DNA of 64,000 bases from VFJN01 sp963750645 (GTDB lineage: Bacteria; Actinomycetota; Acidimicrobiia; Acidimicrobiales; VFJN01), in contig CAVVRO010000001.1 of the NCBI GenBank assembly GCA_963750645.1, forward strand, positions 124,001 to 188,000, read 5' to 3'. A program made the translations under genes and the position numbers. The notes under the pieces were generated by a model that ran no database searches, was not told the origin of the DNA, and worked only from the letters and a program-made list of their open reading frames with translations. This document shows positions 1 through 7,941 of the stretch, piece by piece. Each line of letters starts with the position of its first letter. Positions within the stretch are counted from its first letter, which is position 1.

Positions 1-626
1 TGATCGTCATCCAGGAGGCGTTCGGGGTGAACGACCACATCGAGGACGTCACCAGGCGCTTCGCCGACGCTGGGTACCAGGCCGTCGCGCCCGCGCTCTT
101 CCACCGGGCGGGTGGTGGCACCGCGCCCTACGACGACTTCGAGAAGGTCCTCCCGCTCTTCGAGGGGCTCACCGACGCGGGCATCGTCATGGACCTGCGA
201 GCGACCGTCGCGCACCTGCACGAGCAGGGGTTCGCTGACGCGTCGATCGGGATCATCGGGTTCTGCATGGGTGGCCGAGTGACGTTCCTCGCCTCCCTCG
301 AGCTCGCGCTCGGCGCGGCGGTGGGCTTCTACGGTGGCGGCATCGTCACCGGTCGCTTCCCCCAGTTCCCGCCCCTGCTCGAGCGGGCGGGCGAGCTCAA
401 GACCCCCTGGCTCGGACTCTTCGGCGACCTCGACGCCTCGATCCCCATCGAGGACGTGGAGGTGCTGCGCACGCGCTTGGCCGAGCTCGGCGTGCCGACG
501 GAGGTGATCCGCTACGCCACCGCCGAGCACGGCTTCCACTGCAACGCCCGGCCCAGCTACAACGCCGAGGCCTCCACGGATGCCTGGGGCCGCGCGCTGG
601 CCTGGTTCGAGGGGCACCTGGCCTGA
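1..626 (+). CDS. Dienelactone hydrolase family protein (5' end outside window)
   Basis: The open frame runs in from the left edge (codons from position 3) and ends with TGA at 624-626, so the N-terminus is missing. The family are alpha/beta-hydrolases that open dienelactones or hydrolyse related esters in the cytoplasm using a Cys-Asp-His triad. All three elements are visible: the nucleophile elbow GFCMGGR with Cys in place of Ser, the acidic GDLDASIP segment, and the histidine in AEHGFHC. The upstream IVIQEAFG stretch is the usual first core strand and oxyanion region, which argues that only a few dozen residues are lost. The exact substrate cannot be read from sequence; many members act on unrelated carboxylic esters. 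Confidence 0.9.
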   Translation, partial: IVIQEAFGVNDHIEDVTRRFADAGYQAVAPALFHRAGGGTAPYDDFEKVLPLFEGLTDAGIVMDLRATVAHLHEQGFADASIGIIGFCMGGRVTFLASLELALGAAVGFYGGGIVTGRFPQFPPLLERAGELKTPWLGLFGDLDASIPIEDVEVLRTRLAELGVPTEVIRYATAEHGFHCNARPSYNAEASTDAWGRALAWFEGHLA

Positions 627-666
627 TCCCTGGTGGCGTCGCCCGTCGGGCGGGCAGACTCCCGGC

Positions 667-1233
667 ATGGGAGCCGTCCTCGATGACCTCGACGAGAAGC
701 TGACCGAGTGGATCGGGCGCCAGCAGGTGTTCTTCGTGGCCACCGCGCCGATCACAGGTGGCCACGTGAACCTCTCGCCCAAGGGCCACGATTGCCTGCG
801 GGTGCTCGACCCGTCGACGGTCGGCTACCTCGACCTGACCGGCAGCGGTGCGGAGACGATCGCCCACCTCCGCGAGAACGGCCGCATCACGATCATGTTC
901 TGCGCCTTCGACGGCCCGCCGCTCATCCTGCGTCTGTTCGGCGTCGGCGAGGCCCACCCGTTCGGGTCGGCTCGCTTCGACGAGCTGCGATCCAGGTTCC
1001 CGGCGATGCCGGGTGCCCGCTCCATCATCACTGTGGCCATCGAGCGGGTGCAGACGTCCTGCGGGTATTCGATCCCCTTCATGGACTACCGCGGCGAGCG
1101 CCCGACCCTCCACCAGTGGGCCGAGCGCAAGGGCGACCACGGCCTACGCGAGTACTGGGCCGAGAAGAACGCCGAGAGCATCGACGGCCTCCCTGCCCTC
1201 GATCCGCGCCAGGCAACCGAACGGTTGCACTAG
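667..1233 (+). CDS. Pyridoxamine 5'-phosphate oxidase-fold (PPOX) family protein
   Basis: The product is 188 residues from the ATG at 667. A longer in-frame extension to 580 overlaps the preceding gene and has an unlikely Trp/Arg-rich composition, so I reject it. The stretch HVNLSPKGHDCLRVL followed by YLDLTGSGAETIAHL is the split beta-barrel of the PPOX/FMN-binding clan, and the C-terminal part YWAEKNAESIDGLPAL is typical of actinobacterial 'pyridoxamine 5'-phosphate oxidase family' proteins. Such proteins bind FMN or F420, or have lost the cofactor; real PNP oxidase activity is doubtful. It lies 40 nt after the hydrolase and 10 nt before an LLM-type (F420-class) oxidoreductase, so a flavin or deazaflavin partner is plausible. 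Confidence 0.8.
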   Translation: MGAVLDDLDEKLTEWIGRQQVFFVATAPITGGHVNLSPKGHDCLRVLDPSTVGYLDLTGSGAETIAHLRENGRITIMFCAFDGPPLILRLFGVGEAHPFGSARFDELRSRFPAMPGARSIITVAIERVQTSCGYSIPFMDYRGERPTLHQWAERKGDHGLREYWAEKNAESIDGLPALDPRQATERLH

Positions 1234-1243
1234 GCACGCGGCC

Positions 1244-2182
1244 GTGCGACCGAAGATCGGGGTGTCCAGCCTGGCCGCGGATGCCGCGTCGTGGCCCGAC
1301 TGGTGCCGCGCCCTGGAGGCCGCCGGCATCGACGAGATCAGCGCGGCCGACCACCTCAAGCCCGGCGTGCTCCCGCCGCTGACCGCGCTGTCGGCCGCGG
1401 CCGCCGTCACCGAGCGCGTGACGCTCTCGACGATGGTGCTCGACAACGGTCTGCGCCACCCGGCGGTGCTGGCCAACGAGGTGGCGTCCATCAGCGAGCT
1501 GTCGGCCGGCCGCTTCACGCTCGGCATCGGCGCAGGACACGCCGAAGACGAGCACGCCGCGATCGGCCAACCGCTGCCGCCGCCGGCGGAGCGAATCGCC
1601 CGCCTCGAGGAGTCTGTGGTCGCGCTCCGGCTCCTGCTCGACGGCAAGACGGTCACGACCACTGGACCGACCCTCCACCTCACCGAGGTCGTGGCGTCGC
1701 CGATCCCGTCCCACCGGGTCCCGCTGCTCGTTGGTGGAGGGGCCCGGGGCGTCCAGCGAGTTGCGGCACGCCACGCGGACATCCTGGGCCTGACCGGGTT
1801 CTCACAGGTCGGAGCGGCTCCGAAGCTCACGCACTACTCCGCCGACGCGCTCGAGGAACGGCTGGTGTCCGTGAGGGGACTGCCGCGCGATCGCGACGAG
1901 CCGCTGCGGTTCCAGGCGCTCGTGCAGCTCCTGCGGGTGACAGACGACCGGCACGCCGCCGGGGAAGCCCTCCTCGCCCAGATGGGTGACGCGATGCCGC
2001 TCACGCTCGACGAGGTCCTCACCACGCCGTTCCTCCTTCTCGGGACCGTGGAGGAGATCGCAGCGCAGCTCCACGAGCGAACCGATCGCTTCGGCATCGA
2101 GACGTGGACGGTCTTCGTCGGTCGACCGATCGACCCCGACCTCGAGGTCCTCGGGTCGGTGGCCGAGGCGCTCCGTCGCTGA
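1244..2182 (+). CDS. LLM-class (luciferase-like, probably F420-dependent) oxidoreductase
   Basis: The product is 312 residues from GTG 1244. The start was chosen because the protein core begins directly with KIGVSSLAADAASWPDWC, the first strand of the luciferase-like TIM barrel; the upstream open frame is Arg-rich shadow sequence. Diagnostic family segments are AGIDEISAADHLKPG, the VTLSTMVLDNGLRHPAVLANE block and SAGRFTLGIGAGHAEDE. Members transfer hydride using FMNH2 or, in actinobacteria, mostly reduced F420. The substrate is unknown. The gene follows the PPOX-fold gene by 10 nt and is probably cotranscribed with it. The F420 preference is inferred from subfamily and host rather than read from a specific residue. 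Confidence 0.85.
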   Translation: MRPKIGVSSLAADAASWPDWCRALEAAGIDEISAADHLKPGVLPPLTALSAAAAVTERVTLSTMVLDNGLRHPAVLANEVASISELSAGRFTLGIGAGHAEDEHAAIGQPLPPPAERIARLEESVVALRLLLDGKTVTTTGPTLHLTEVVASPIPSHRVPLLVGGGARGVQRVAARHADILGLTGFSQVGAAPKLTHYSADALEERLVSVRGLPRDRDEPLRFQALVQLLRVTDDRHAAGEALLAQMGDAMPLTLDEVLTTPFLLLGTVEEIAAQLHERTDRFGIETWTVFVGRPIDPDLEVLGSVAEALRR

Positions 2183-2207
2183 CTCGGGCCGGTCGAGGCG
2201 CGGTCGG

Positions 2208-2213
2208 TAACGT
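2208..2213 (+). promoter_or_regulatory. TAACGT -10 element, leaderless M24 peptidase
   Basis: TAACGT matches the actinobacterial TANNNT -10 box and ends 7 nt before the ATG at 2221. No Shine-Dalgarno sequence is present, so the transcript probably starts at or next to the start codon. Confidence 0.45.
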
Positions 2214-2220
2214 CGGCGCC

Positions 2221-3321
2221 ATGTTCCGTGAGCGCGCTGGTCGGGTGCGGGCCCGCATGGCCGAGCTGGGGGTCGACGCCGTGCTCCTGTCGGTGGGCCC
2301 CGACCTGCCGTACCTCACGGGGTACGAGGCCATGCCGCTGGAGCGGCTCACCATGCTCGTGCTGCCCGTGGACGGAGAGGCGACGCTGGTCGTGCCACGG
2401 CTCGAGGCTCCACGTGTCGTGGAGCGACCGGACGTGTTCGGTCTACGAGCCTGGGACGAGACCGACGACCCCATCGCGATCGTCGCTGGGCTGGTCGCCA
2501 CCGCCGGCACGCTGGCCATCGGCGACCGCACCTGGTCCCGGTTCCTCGTCGATCTGCAGACCGCGCTGCCGTCCGCTCGCTTCACGCGAGGCAGCGAGGT
2601 GGTCGGTCCGCTGCGGGCGCGCAAGGACGCCGCGGAGGTCGAAGCCCTCCGCCGCGCGGGTGCGGCCGCCGACCGCGTGGCCGCCGAGCTGCAGCGGGGC
2701 GACATCGAGCTGGTCGGGCGCACGGAGTCGCAGGTGTCGGCCGAGCTGGGTCGTCGGCTTCGGGCCGAGGGCCACCACCGGGTGAACTTCGCCATCGTCG
2801 CCGCCGGCGCCAACGCGGCCAGCCCCCACCACGAGCCCGGCGACCGCGTGATCCAGGAGGGCGAGGTCGTGCTGTGCGACTTCGGCGGCACGATGCTCGG
2901 TGCCGACGGCATCGGCTACTGCTCCGACATCACGCGCTGCGTCCACCTCGGCGATCCGTCGGTCGAGATGGCCGACGCCTACGCCGTGCTGCTCGAGGCG
3001 CAGCAGGCCGCGGTGGCCGCGGCCACGGTCGGCACGCCGTGCCAGGAGGTCGACGCGACCGCCCGGCGGATCATCACCGAGGCCGGCTGGGGCGAGCAGT
3101 TCATCCACCGCACCGGGCACGGCATCGGCATCGAGGAGCACGAGGACCCGTACATCGTCTCGGGCAACGACACGCGGCTCGAGCCGGGTCACGCCTTCTC
3201 GATCGAGCCGGGCATCTACGTCCCCGGCCGGTTCGGGTTCCGGCTCGAGGACATCGTCGTGGCGGCCGAGCCCGGGCCGGACGCGCTGAACAACGCCGAT
3301 CACGACCTCGCGCTGTTGTGA
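2221..3321 (+). CDS. M24 family metallopeptidase (Xaa-Pro aminopeptidase-like)
   Basis: The product is 366 residues from ATG 2221. The N-terminal creatinase-like domain (about 1-130, with LPYLTGYEAMPLERL) is followed by a pita-bread catalytic domain. The five metal ligands of the family are recognisable: Asp in LCDFGGTM, Asp in YCSDITRC, His in HRTGHGIGIEEHEDPY, Glu in FSIEPGIY and Glu in GFRLEDIVV. The enzyme would cleave an N-terminal residue before proline, or a related dipeptide, in the cytoplasm using two Mn or Co ions. No signal peptide is seen. A TANNNT box 7 nt upstream points to its own leaderless promoter. Two strong hairpins follow the stop codon. Confidence 0.9.
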   Translation: MFRERAGRVRARMAELGVDAVLLSVGPDLPYLTGYEAMPLERLTMLVLPVDGEATLVVPRLEAPRVVERPDVFGLRAWDETDDPIAIVAGLVATAGTLAIGDRTWSRFLVDLQTALPSARFTRGSEVVGPLRARKDAAEVEALRRAGAAADRVAAELQRGDIELVGRTESQVSAELGRRLRAEGHHRVNFAIVAAGANAASPHHEPGDRVIQEGEVVLCDFGGTMLGADGIGYCSDITRCVHLGDPSVEMADAYAVLLEAQQAAVAAATVGTPCQEVDATARRIITEAGWGEQFIHRTGHGIGIEEHEDPYIVSGNDTRLEPGHAFSIEPGIYVPGRFGFRLEDIVVAAEPGPDALNNADHDLALL

Positions 3322-3330
3322 GTCGTCGTC

Positions 3331-3347
3331 GGTCGCCTTCGGCGACC
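3331..3347 (+). terminator. Hairpin downstream of M24 peptidase
   Basis: A perfect 7-bp stem (GGTCGCC/GGCGACC) closes a TTC loop, starting 9 nt after the peptidase stop codon. It has no T-run, as is common in GC-rich actinobacteria. Confidence 0.45.
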
Positions 3348-3365
3348 TCCTCCGAACTGGAGGGT

Positions 3366-3380
3366 GCGCCCTTCGGGCGC
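3366..3380 (+). terminator. Second hairpin in the same gap
   Basis: A 6-bp GC stem (GCGCCC/GGGCGC) with a TTC loop lies 18 nt before the next start codon. Flanking GGAGG and CCTCC could extend pairing. With the hairpin at 3331-3347 it may form a tandem terminator or a leader structure for the next gene. Confidence 0.4.
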
Positions 3381-3397
3381 GCGTACCTCCGCGCACG

Positions 3398-4253
3398 ATG
3401 ATCCGTCTCGATGCGGCCACCGTGCTGCTGCAGTGGGCGATCGGTGGCCTGTTCTTCTGCTGGGTGACCACCCGGCGGCGGGAGGTGTCGCTCGGCTACG
3501 GGTGGCTGCTGCGCGGCACGTACGGGCTGATGGCCATCGGCGCGCTCGTCACCGGCGTCCGCTACGGCGAGGCGGTGCCGGTGCGCGACGCGGCGAGCGC
3601 CGGTGTCGCCCTCGCAGCGGGGACGGCGCTGCTCGTGTCGGTCCTGCGGCGCAAGGCGGGGGTGCTCGGCGAGCGCGAGCGGGAGGAGGTCCGTAGCGCC
3701 CGTGTCACCGCGATGACCGGCATCGACCGCCAGCGTGGGACCTTCGACGCCGACGTCCCCGAGTTCCCCCCGAGCCTCGACCTGGTGGCGCCGCTGATCG
3801 GCCTCGTCGGCCTGGTCGGGGCGGGCATCGCGGCGGGCGACCCAGCGGGCCTCTCCGTGGCCCGGGTCGTGATCGGCGCGGCCTTCCTCGGGTCGATCAC
3901 CGACGCGATGCTGCTCGGCCACTGGTACCTCGTGCAGCCGGGCATGCCTCGCGGGCCGCTGCTCGAGCTGGTGCGCTGGGTGGGGTTCATCTGGCCCTTC
4001 GAGGTCGCGGTGCTGCTCTGGCCGACGGGCATGGGATCGGTCATCACCGGCACCATCGATGACGGCTACAACGGCATCCTCGGGTGGATGTGGATCGCCT
4101 GTGCGGTCGATGACCATCGTGCTCGTGGTGGTCACGCGGGCTGCCCTCAAGGAGCGGCAGTACAGCGCGGTCATGGCCGCGACGGGCCTGCTCTACCTCG
4201 CCATCCTCACGGCGTTCGGCACCGATCTCGTCGCCCGCGCGGTGCTCGCGTAG
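3398..4253 (+). CDS. Conserved multi-pass membrane protein, one frameshift near 4109
   Basis: From ATG 3398 the frame encodes about seven hydrophobic helices, for example VLLQWAIGGLFFCWVTT, YGLMAIGALVTGVRYGEAV and LVAPLIGLVGLVGAGIA, with a charged loop at about residues 88-125. After IACAV (about 4108) the frame becomes Arg/Gly-rich nonsense, while the next frame continues the last helices as MTIVLVVVTRAALKERQY and GLLYLAILTAFGTDLVARAVLA, ending at 4253. Removing one G near 4109 restores one frame of about 284 residues. The frameshift is therefore either a sequencing error or a recent mutation. I recognise no named family; it looks like an integral membrane protein of unknown role. Confidence 0.7.
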
Positions 4254-4441
4254 CGGCCCCGGCCGTCGGGCCAAGGGCGCAGCGACGGCGGGAGCCACGT
4301 GGTCGGCTCGCTCCACGCCGGGTCTCGGTCGGCCGACGCCGGGGGAGGGGCGTGCGCTGCTCCACCTCGAAGGTGCGGCAGCGCACGACGCTCACGGAGG
4401 GCTCGGGCGACCCCCAGGCAACGCCACCCACCGCCGACTGA

Positions 4442-5602
4442 TCACCCGTCGGTGAAGAGCTCGTCCGTGCAGTCGTCGGGGGCGTTGACAGGGTTGCAGC
4501 GGGCGGCGGGGCCGCCGGTGGGGAGCGTCGTGACGAAGCCGGGGAAGCGGGGGTCCTCCCGCTCGTAGTCGGTGCTGACGAGCTGAGCACCGCTGGCGAA
4601 GGCCGCCTCGCGGCGTTTGGTGTCGCCGGCACGCGCCTCCACCGTGTCCGCGTCGGCGCGGGTGCGCACCATGTAGCCCTGCCCCACGAGCGACCGGATC
4701 CGGTTGCCGTCGGCGATCGGGTCGTTGACGACGGTGAAGGCGGCGTCGTCGTCAGGCGGCTCGGCGGACACGAAGATGAGCCTGTCGCGGGTGTCCGGGT
4801 GCAGCGTCCGGTACAGGTCGCGCTTGGTGCCGCCGTCGTCGAGCGTGAAGACGAACCGACCGCGCAGGTCGTCGACGTCGGGCCAGCCTTCGTCCTCGAT
4901 GGCGGCGCGCACGGTGTCGTGGTCGCCTTGGACCTCGGCCACCGTCACCAGCTGGTCCTCGTCGAGCACGGAGAGGATCTCCGCCTCGAGCGACGTGAAG
5001 GTGCCCTCGGTGACCGGGATCGGCTGCACGAAGCCGAGGGCGAGCGGGTCGTCGATCGCCCCGTCCTTCGCTTCCATCTGGACGATGATCGGCAGGTGCG
5101 TGGGGTGGGCCTCCGACCAGGCCTCCAGCTCCTCGAGGCAGCGCAGGAAGGTGAGGCAGGTCGAGCGGTAGTCGACCTCCTGGATGTGGAACACCTTGAA
5201 GCCGGGCTCTTGCATCACCGGGTCGATGGGCGCCAGGCCCAGGATCGCCTGGGCCTTGGGCGTGGCGTAGCGGCCGCCGTCCGGGTCCTCGAACACGTCG
5301 AGCTCCATCGAGCGCAGTCCGAGGTCGAGCTGCTCGGTGAGGGTGGGGTGCGAGTACTCGATGGTGGGCGTGAGCGTGGGGAGGTTGGCCGTGATCGCCT
5401 CGAGCAGGGCCTCCTCGCCCTCGAGGTGGTACCCGTTGTGGGAGGCCAGCACCTGGACCTCGTCGAGCCCGACCGCCGGGGCCGGTGCGGTCGTCGTGGT
5501 GGTAGCTCCGGAGGCGCCGTCGCCGTCGTCGGAGCAGGCGGCGGCCAGCGCCATGAGCGTGGCGACGGCACCGATGAGAACCCCGCGTCCGAGCCGTCCC
5601 AC
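4442..5602 (-). CDS. PI-PLC X-domain-like exported lipoprotein (Ca2+-dependent phosphoinositide phospholipase C-like)
   Basis: The product is 386 residues from GTG 5602, preceded by a GGGGGA ribosome-binding site. An ATG further upstream at 5647 would leave only 2 nt to the divergent ku gene and is less likely. The N-terminus is a lipoprotein signal (VGRLGRGVLIGAVATLMALA then AAC-SDD), followed by a Thr/Ala linker. The catalytic-type motifs ASHNGYH and SMELDVFEDPDGG match the bacterial family annotated as phosphatidylinositol-specific phospholipase C1-like, and FKVFHIQEVDYRSTC continues the TIM barrel. The enzyme should hydrolyse or bind inositol phospholipid headgroups outside the membrane; the real substrate is uncertain. 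Confidence 0.8.
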   Translation of the reverse strand: MGRLGRGVLIGAVATLMALAAACSDDGDGASGATTTTTAPAPAVGLDEVQVLASHNGYHLEGEEALLEAITANLPTLTPTIEYSHPTLTEQLDLGLRSMELDVFEDPDGGRYATPKAQAILGLAPIDPVMQEPGFKVFHIQEVDYRSTCLTFLRCLEELEAWSEAHPTHLPIIVQMEAKDGAIDDPLALGFVQPIPVTEGTFTSLEAEILSVLDEDQLVTVAEVQGDHDTVRAAIEDEGWPDVDDLRGRFVFTLDDGGTKRDLYRTLHPDTRDRLIFVSAEPPDDDAAFTVVNDPIADGNRIRSLVGQGYMVRTRADADTVEARAGDTKRREAAFASGAQLVSTDYEREDPRFPGFVTTLPTGGPAARCNPVNAPDDCTDELFTDG

Positions 5603-5649
5603 CCGCGTCCCCCTGTTCAATCGTCGACGAGTTGGGAATACTCGCACGT

Positions 5650-6516
5650 ATGCCGAGAGCCATCTGGAGCGGATCGATCAGCTTCGGCCTGGTCAACATC
5701 CCGATCAAGCTGTATGCGGCGGTGTCGCGCAAGAACGTGAGCTTCAACCAGCTCGACTCCCGCACGGGGTCGCGCATCAAGTACAAGAAGGTCTCCGCCG
5801 CCGATGGCGAGGAGGTGCCCGCTGAGGTCATCGTGAAGGGCTACGAGCTGTCGTCGGGCGCCTACGTGACGGTCGGCGACGACGAGCTCGCCGCCCTCGA
5901 TCCCGAGGCCAGCCGCTCGATCGACATCGAAGAGTTCGTCGACCTGGCGGACATCGACCCGCTCTTCTACGACTCCGCCTACTACGTGGCGCCCGACAAG
6001 GCCACGACCAAGCCCTACGCGCTCCTCACCCAGGCGATGGAGGAAGCCGGCAAGGTCGGGGTCGCCCGGTTCGTCATGCGGTCCAAGCAGTACCTGTGCG
6101 CCATCCGTCCGAAGGACGGCGCCCTGGTGCTGTCGACGATGGTCTACGCCGACGAGGTCAACGACGCCGGCGAGATCCCCGAGATCGCCGACCTGGAGGA
6201 CGTCAAGCTCACCAAGAAGGAGCTGGACATGGCTCGCCAGCTCATCGCCTCGCTCTCCGACGACTTCGACGTCGACCGGTTCGAGGACACCTACCGCAAC
6301 CGCGTGCTCGACCTGATCGAGCGCAAGGCCGCCGGCGAGACGGAGATCGTCGCCCCGCCGGAGCCGATGAGCGAGGACAAGGTGGTCGACCTCATGGCGG
6401 CCCTGGAGGCGAGCGTCAAGGAGGCCAAGGCGGCCCGCAAGCGCCATCCCGCGGGCTCGCCGGACGCGGAGGACGAGGCGGAGCCGGCCAAGAAGCGCAC
6501 GCGCAAGTCGGCGTAG
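5650..6516 (+). CDS. ku: Ku protein, DNA double-strand break end-binding
   Basis: The product is 288 residues from ATG 5650. The start gives the canonical bacterial Ku N-terminus MPRAIWSGSISFGLVNIPIK; an in-frame start 18 nt upstream adds nothing conserved. The Ku core spans about residues 1-255 and includes KYKKVSAADGEEVP and AVSRKNVSFNQLD. It ends in a Lys/Arg-rich tail (AKKRTRKSA) like those that help bacterial Ku on DNA and recruit LigD. Ku forms a homodimeric ring on broken ends in nonhomologous end joining. The LigD polymerase gene follows after 5 nt, so the two form an operon. No ligase or nuclease domain of LigD lies nearby. Confidence 0.95.
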   Translation: MPRAIWSGSISFGLVNIPIKLYAAVSRKNVSFNQLDSRTGSRIKYKKVSAADGEEVPAEVIVKGYELSSGAYVTVGDDELAALDPEASRSIDIEEFVDLADIDPLFYDSAYYVAPDKATTKPYALLTQAMEEAGKVGVARFVMRSKQYLCAIRPKDGALVLSTMVYADEVNDAGEIPEIADLEDVKLTKKELDMARQLIASLSDDFDVDRFEDTYRNRVLDLIERKAAGETEIVAPPEPMSEDKVVDLMAALEASVKEAKAARKRHPAGSPDAEDEAEPAKKRTRKSA

Positions 6517-6521
6517 CGGCG

Positions 6522-7424
6522 GTGCCCGACCAGTTCGTCGAGGTCGGCGAGCGGCAGCTCAAGGTCTCCAACCTCGACAAGGTGCTCTACCCGGAGACGG
6601 GCTTCACCAAGGCGGAGGTCATCGACTACTACGTGCGCGTCGCGCCGGTGATGCTGCCGCACATCGCCGATCGGGGCGTCACGCTCCGCCGGTACCCGAA
6701 CGGGGTCGACGCGACGTCGTTCTTCGAGAAGCGCTGCCCTTCGCACCGGCCGGAGTGGATCGGCACCTTCGCCGGGCCCGGCGACCGCAACGGCACGATC
6801 GGCTACTGCGCGCTCGATTCGGTGGCGGCGCTGGCCTGGTCGGCCAACATGGCCGCCCTCGAGCTCCACGCCCCCATGGCCCGCGGCACCGACATCGAGT
6901 CACCCACCATGTGCGTGTTCGATCTCGACCCCGGTCCGGGCACGGGCATCCCGGAGTGCGCCGAGGTGGCGCTCGACATCCGGGGCGTGCTCGAGCGCCT
7001 CGCGGGCCTCGAGTGCCTGGCCAAGACGTCAGGGTCCAAGGGGCTGCAGCTCTACGTGCCGCTCAACGCGCCGCACACGCACGAGCACTGCTCCGAGTTC
7101 GCGCAGGCCGTCGCCCAGGTGCTCGAGAAGCACGACCCGAAGCGCGTCACCTCCGTGATGGCGAAGCGAGCTCGTCCGGGCAGGGTCTTCATCGACTGGA
7201 GCCAGAACAGCCGGCACAAGACCACCGTCGCCGTCTACTCCCTTCGTGCCCGGCCCCACCCGACGGTGTCGACGCCCGTGACCTGGGACGAGGTGGAGGT
7301 CGCCGCCGACGGTGGCCCGCTCTCGTTCGAGACCGCCGACGTGCTCGATCGGGTGGAGGCGCACGGCGACCACTTCGCCGCCACCCTCACGATGCGGCAG
7401 CACCTCCCCGCGCCGAGCGGCTGA
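6522..7424 (+). CDS. ligD: Stand-alone LigD polymerase/primase domain protein
   Basis: The product is 300 residues from GTG 6522, 5 nt after ku. It matches the archaeo-eukaryotic primase (PrimPol)-type LigD-POL domain: SNLDKVLYPETGFTK at the N-terminus, the paired metal aspartates in VFDLDPGPG, the SGSKGLQLYVPL core with its histidine-type strand, and the C-terminal FIDWSQN then VYSLRARPHPTVSTPV, all hallmarks of the family. In NHEJ this domain fills gaps at Ku-bound ends, preferring ribonucleotides. Full LigD is about 750-850 residues with ligase and phosphoesterase domains; here only the polymerase is present, as in other actinobacteria that encode the ligase separately. Confidence 0.92.
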   Translation: MPDQFVEVGERQLKVSNLDKVLYPETGFTKAEVIDYYVRVAPVMLPHIADRGVTLRRYPNGVDATSFFEKRCPSHRPEWIGTFAGPGDRNGTIGYCALDSVAALAWSANMAALELHAPMARGTDIESPTMCVFDLDPGPGTGIPECAEVALDIRGVLERLAGLECLAKTSGSKGLQLYVPLNAPHTHEHCSEFAQAVAQVLEKHDPKRVTSVMAKRARPGRVFIDWSQNSRHKTTVAVYSLRARPHPTVSTPVTWDEVEVAADGGPLSFETADVLDRVEAHGDHFAATLTMRQHLPAPSG

Positions 7425-7530
7425 CGAGCGAGATCACCAAGGATCCCGGGGTGGATCCGCGCGATCCGCGGTCGGGCGGCCAGACTCACCGGTCCCTAGC
7501 AACCCCCACGTCCAACGGAGGACACAGCAC

Positions 7531-7851
7531 ATGAACCGACGCGATCTCGTCAAGGCCATCGCCGCCCAGACCGAGGTGGACGCCAAGACGGTCGACGCCG
7601 TGGTGAAGGGCTTCACCGACGTCGTCACCGCCGTCGTGGCCAAGGGCGAGCCGGTGGCCATCACGGGCTTCGCCAAGTTCGCCAAGGTCGAGCGCGCCGC
7701 CCGCATGGGCCGCAACCCCGCCACCGGCGAGGCCATCAAGATCAAGGCCTCCAAGAAGGCCCGCATCACGCCCCTGAAGGGCTTCAAGGACGCGGTCATG
7801 ACCCCGAGCCTGGCCCCGAAGCTCAACAAGGGCGTCTTCCCGCCCGCCTGA
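7531..7851 (+). CDS. hup: HU-family nucleoid DNA-binding protein
   Basis: The product is 106 residues from ATG 7531, with GGAGGA 8 nt upstream. It has the HU/IHF fold: MNRRDLVKAIAAQTEV at the start, the GFAKFAKVERAARMGRNPAT segment leading into the DNA-grasping arm (RNPATGEAIKI), and KASKKARITPLKGFKDAV closing the dimer core. It would bend and compact DNA non-specifically. Unlike mycobacterial HupB it has no long Lys/Ala tail; only about 15 residues extend past the core. The gene stands alone between the NHEJ pair and rsgA and is followed by a strong terminator hairpin, in keeping with high, independent expression. Confidence 0.95.
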   Translation: MNRRDLVKAIAAQTEVDAKTVDAVVKGFTDVVTAVVAKGEPVAITGFAKFAKVERAARMGRNPATGEAIKIKASKKARITPLKGFKDAVMTPSLAPKLNKGVFPPA

Positions 7852-7873
7852 CGGCTCCGTCGCTGTGACGCTC

Positions 7874-7902
7874 GAGGCCCCGGGTCCTTGACCCGGGGCC
7901 TC
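7874..7902 (+). terminator. Strong rho-independent-type hairpin after hup
   Basis: A perfect 12-bp stem (GAGGCCCCGGGT with ACCCGGGGCCTC) and a CCTTG loop start 22 nt after the HU stop codon. There is no T-run. It ends 23 nt before the TACCGT promoter box of rsgA and so separates the two units. Confidence 0.7.
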
Positions 7903-7925
7903 GTCGCGCCGCGACCTCCCGGCGT

Positions 7926-7931
7926 TACCGT
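7926..7931 (+). promoter_or_regulatory. TACCGT -10 element for rsgA
   Basis: A TANNNT-type box ends 10 nt before ATG 7942, with no Shine-Dalgarno sequence between. It is consistent with a leaderless or near-leaderless rsgA transcript. Confidence 0.4.
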
Positions 7932-7941
7932 TCCGGCTGCG

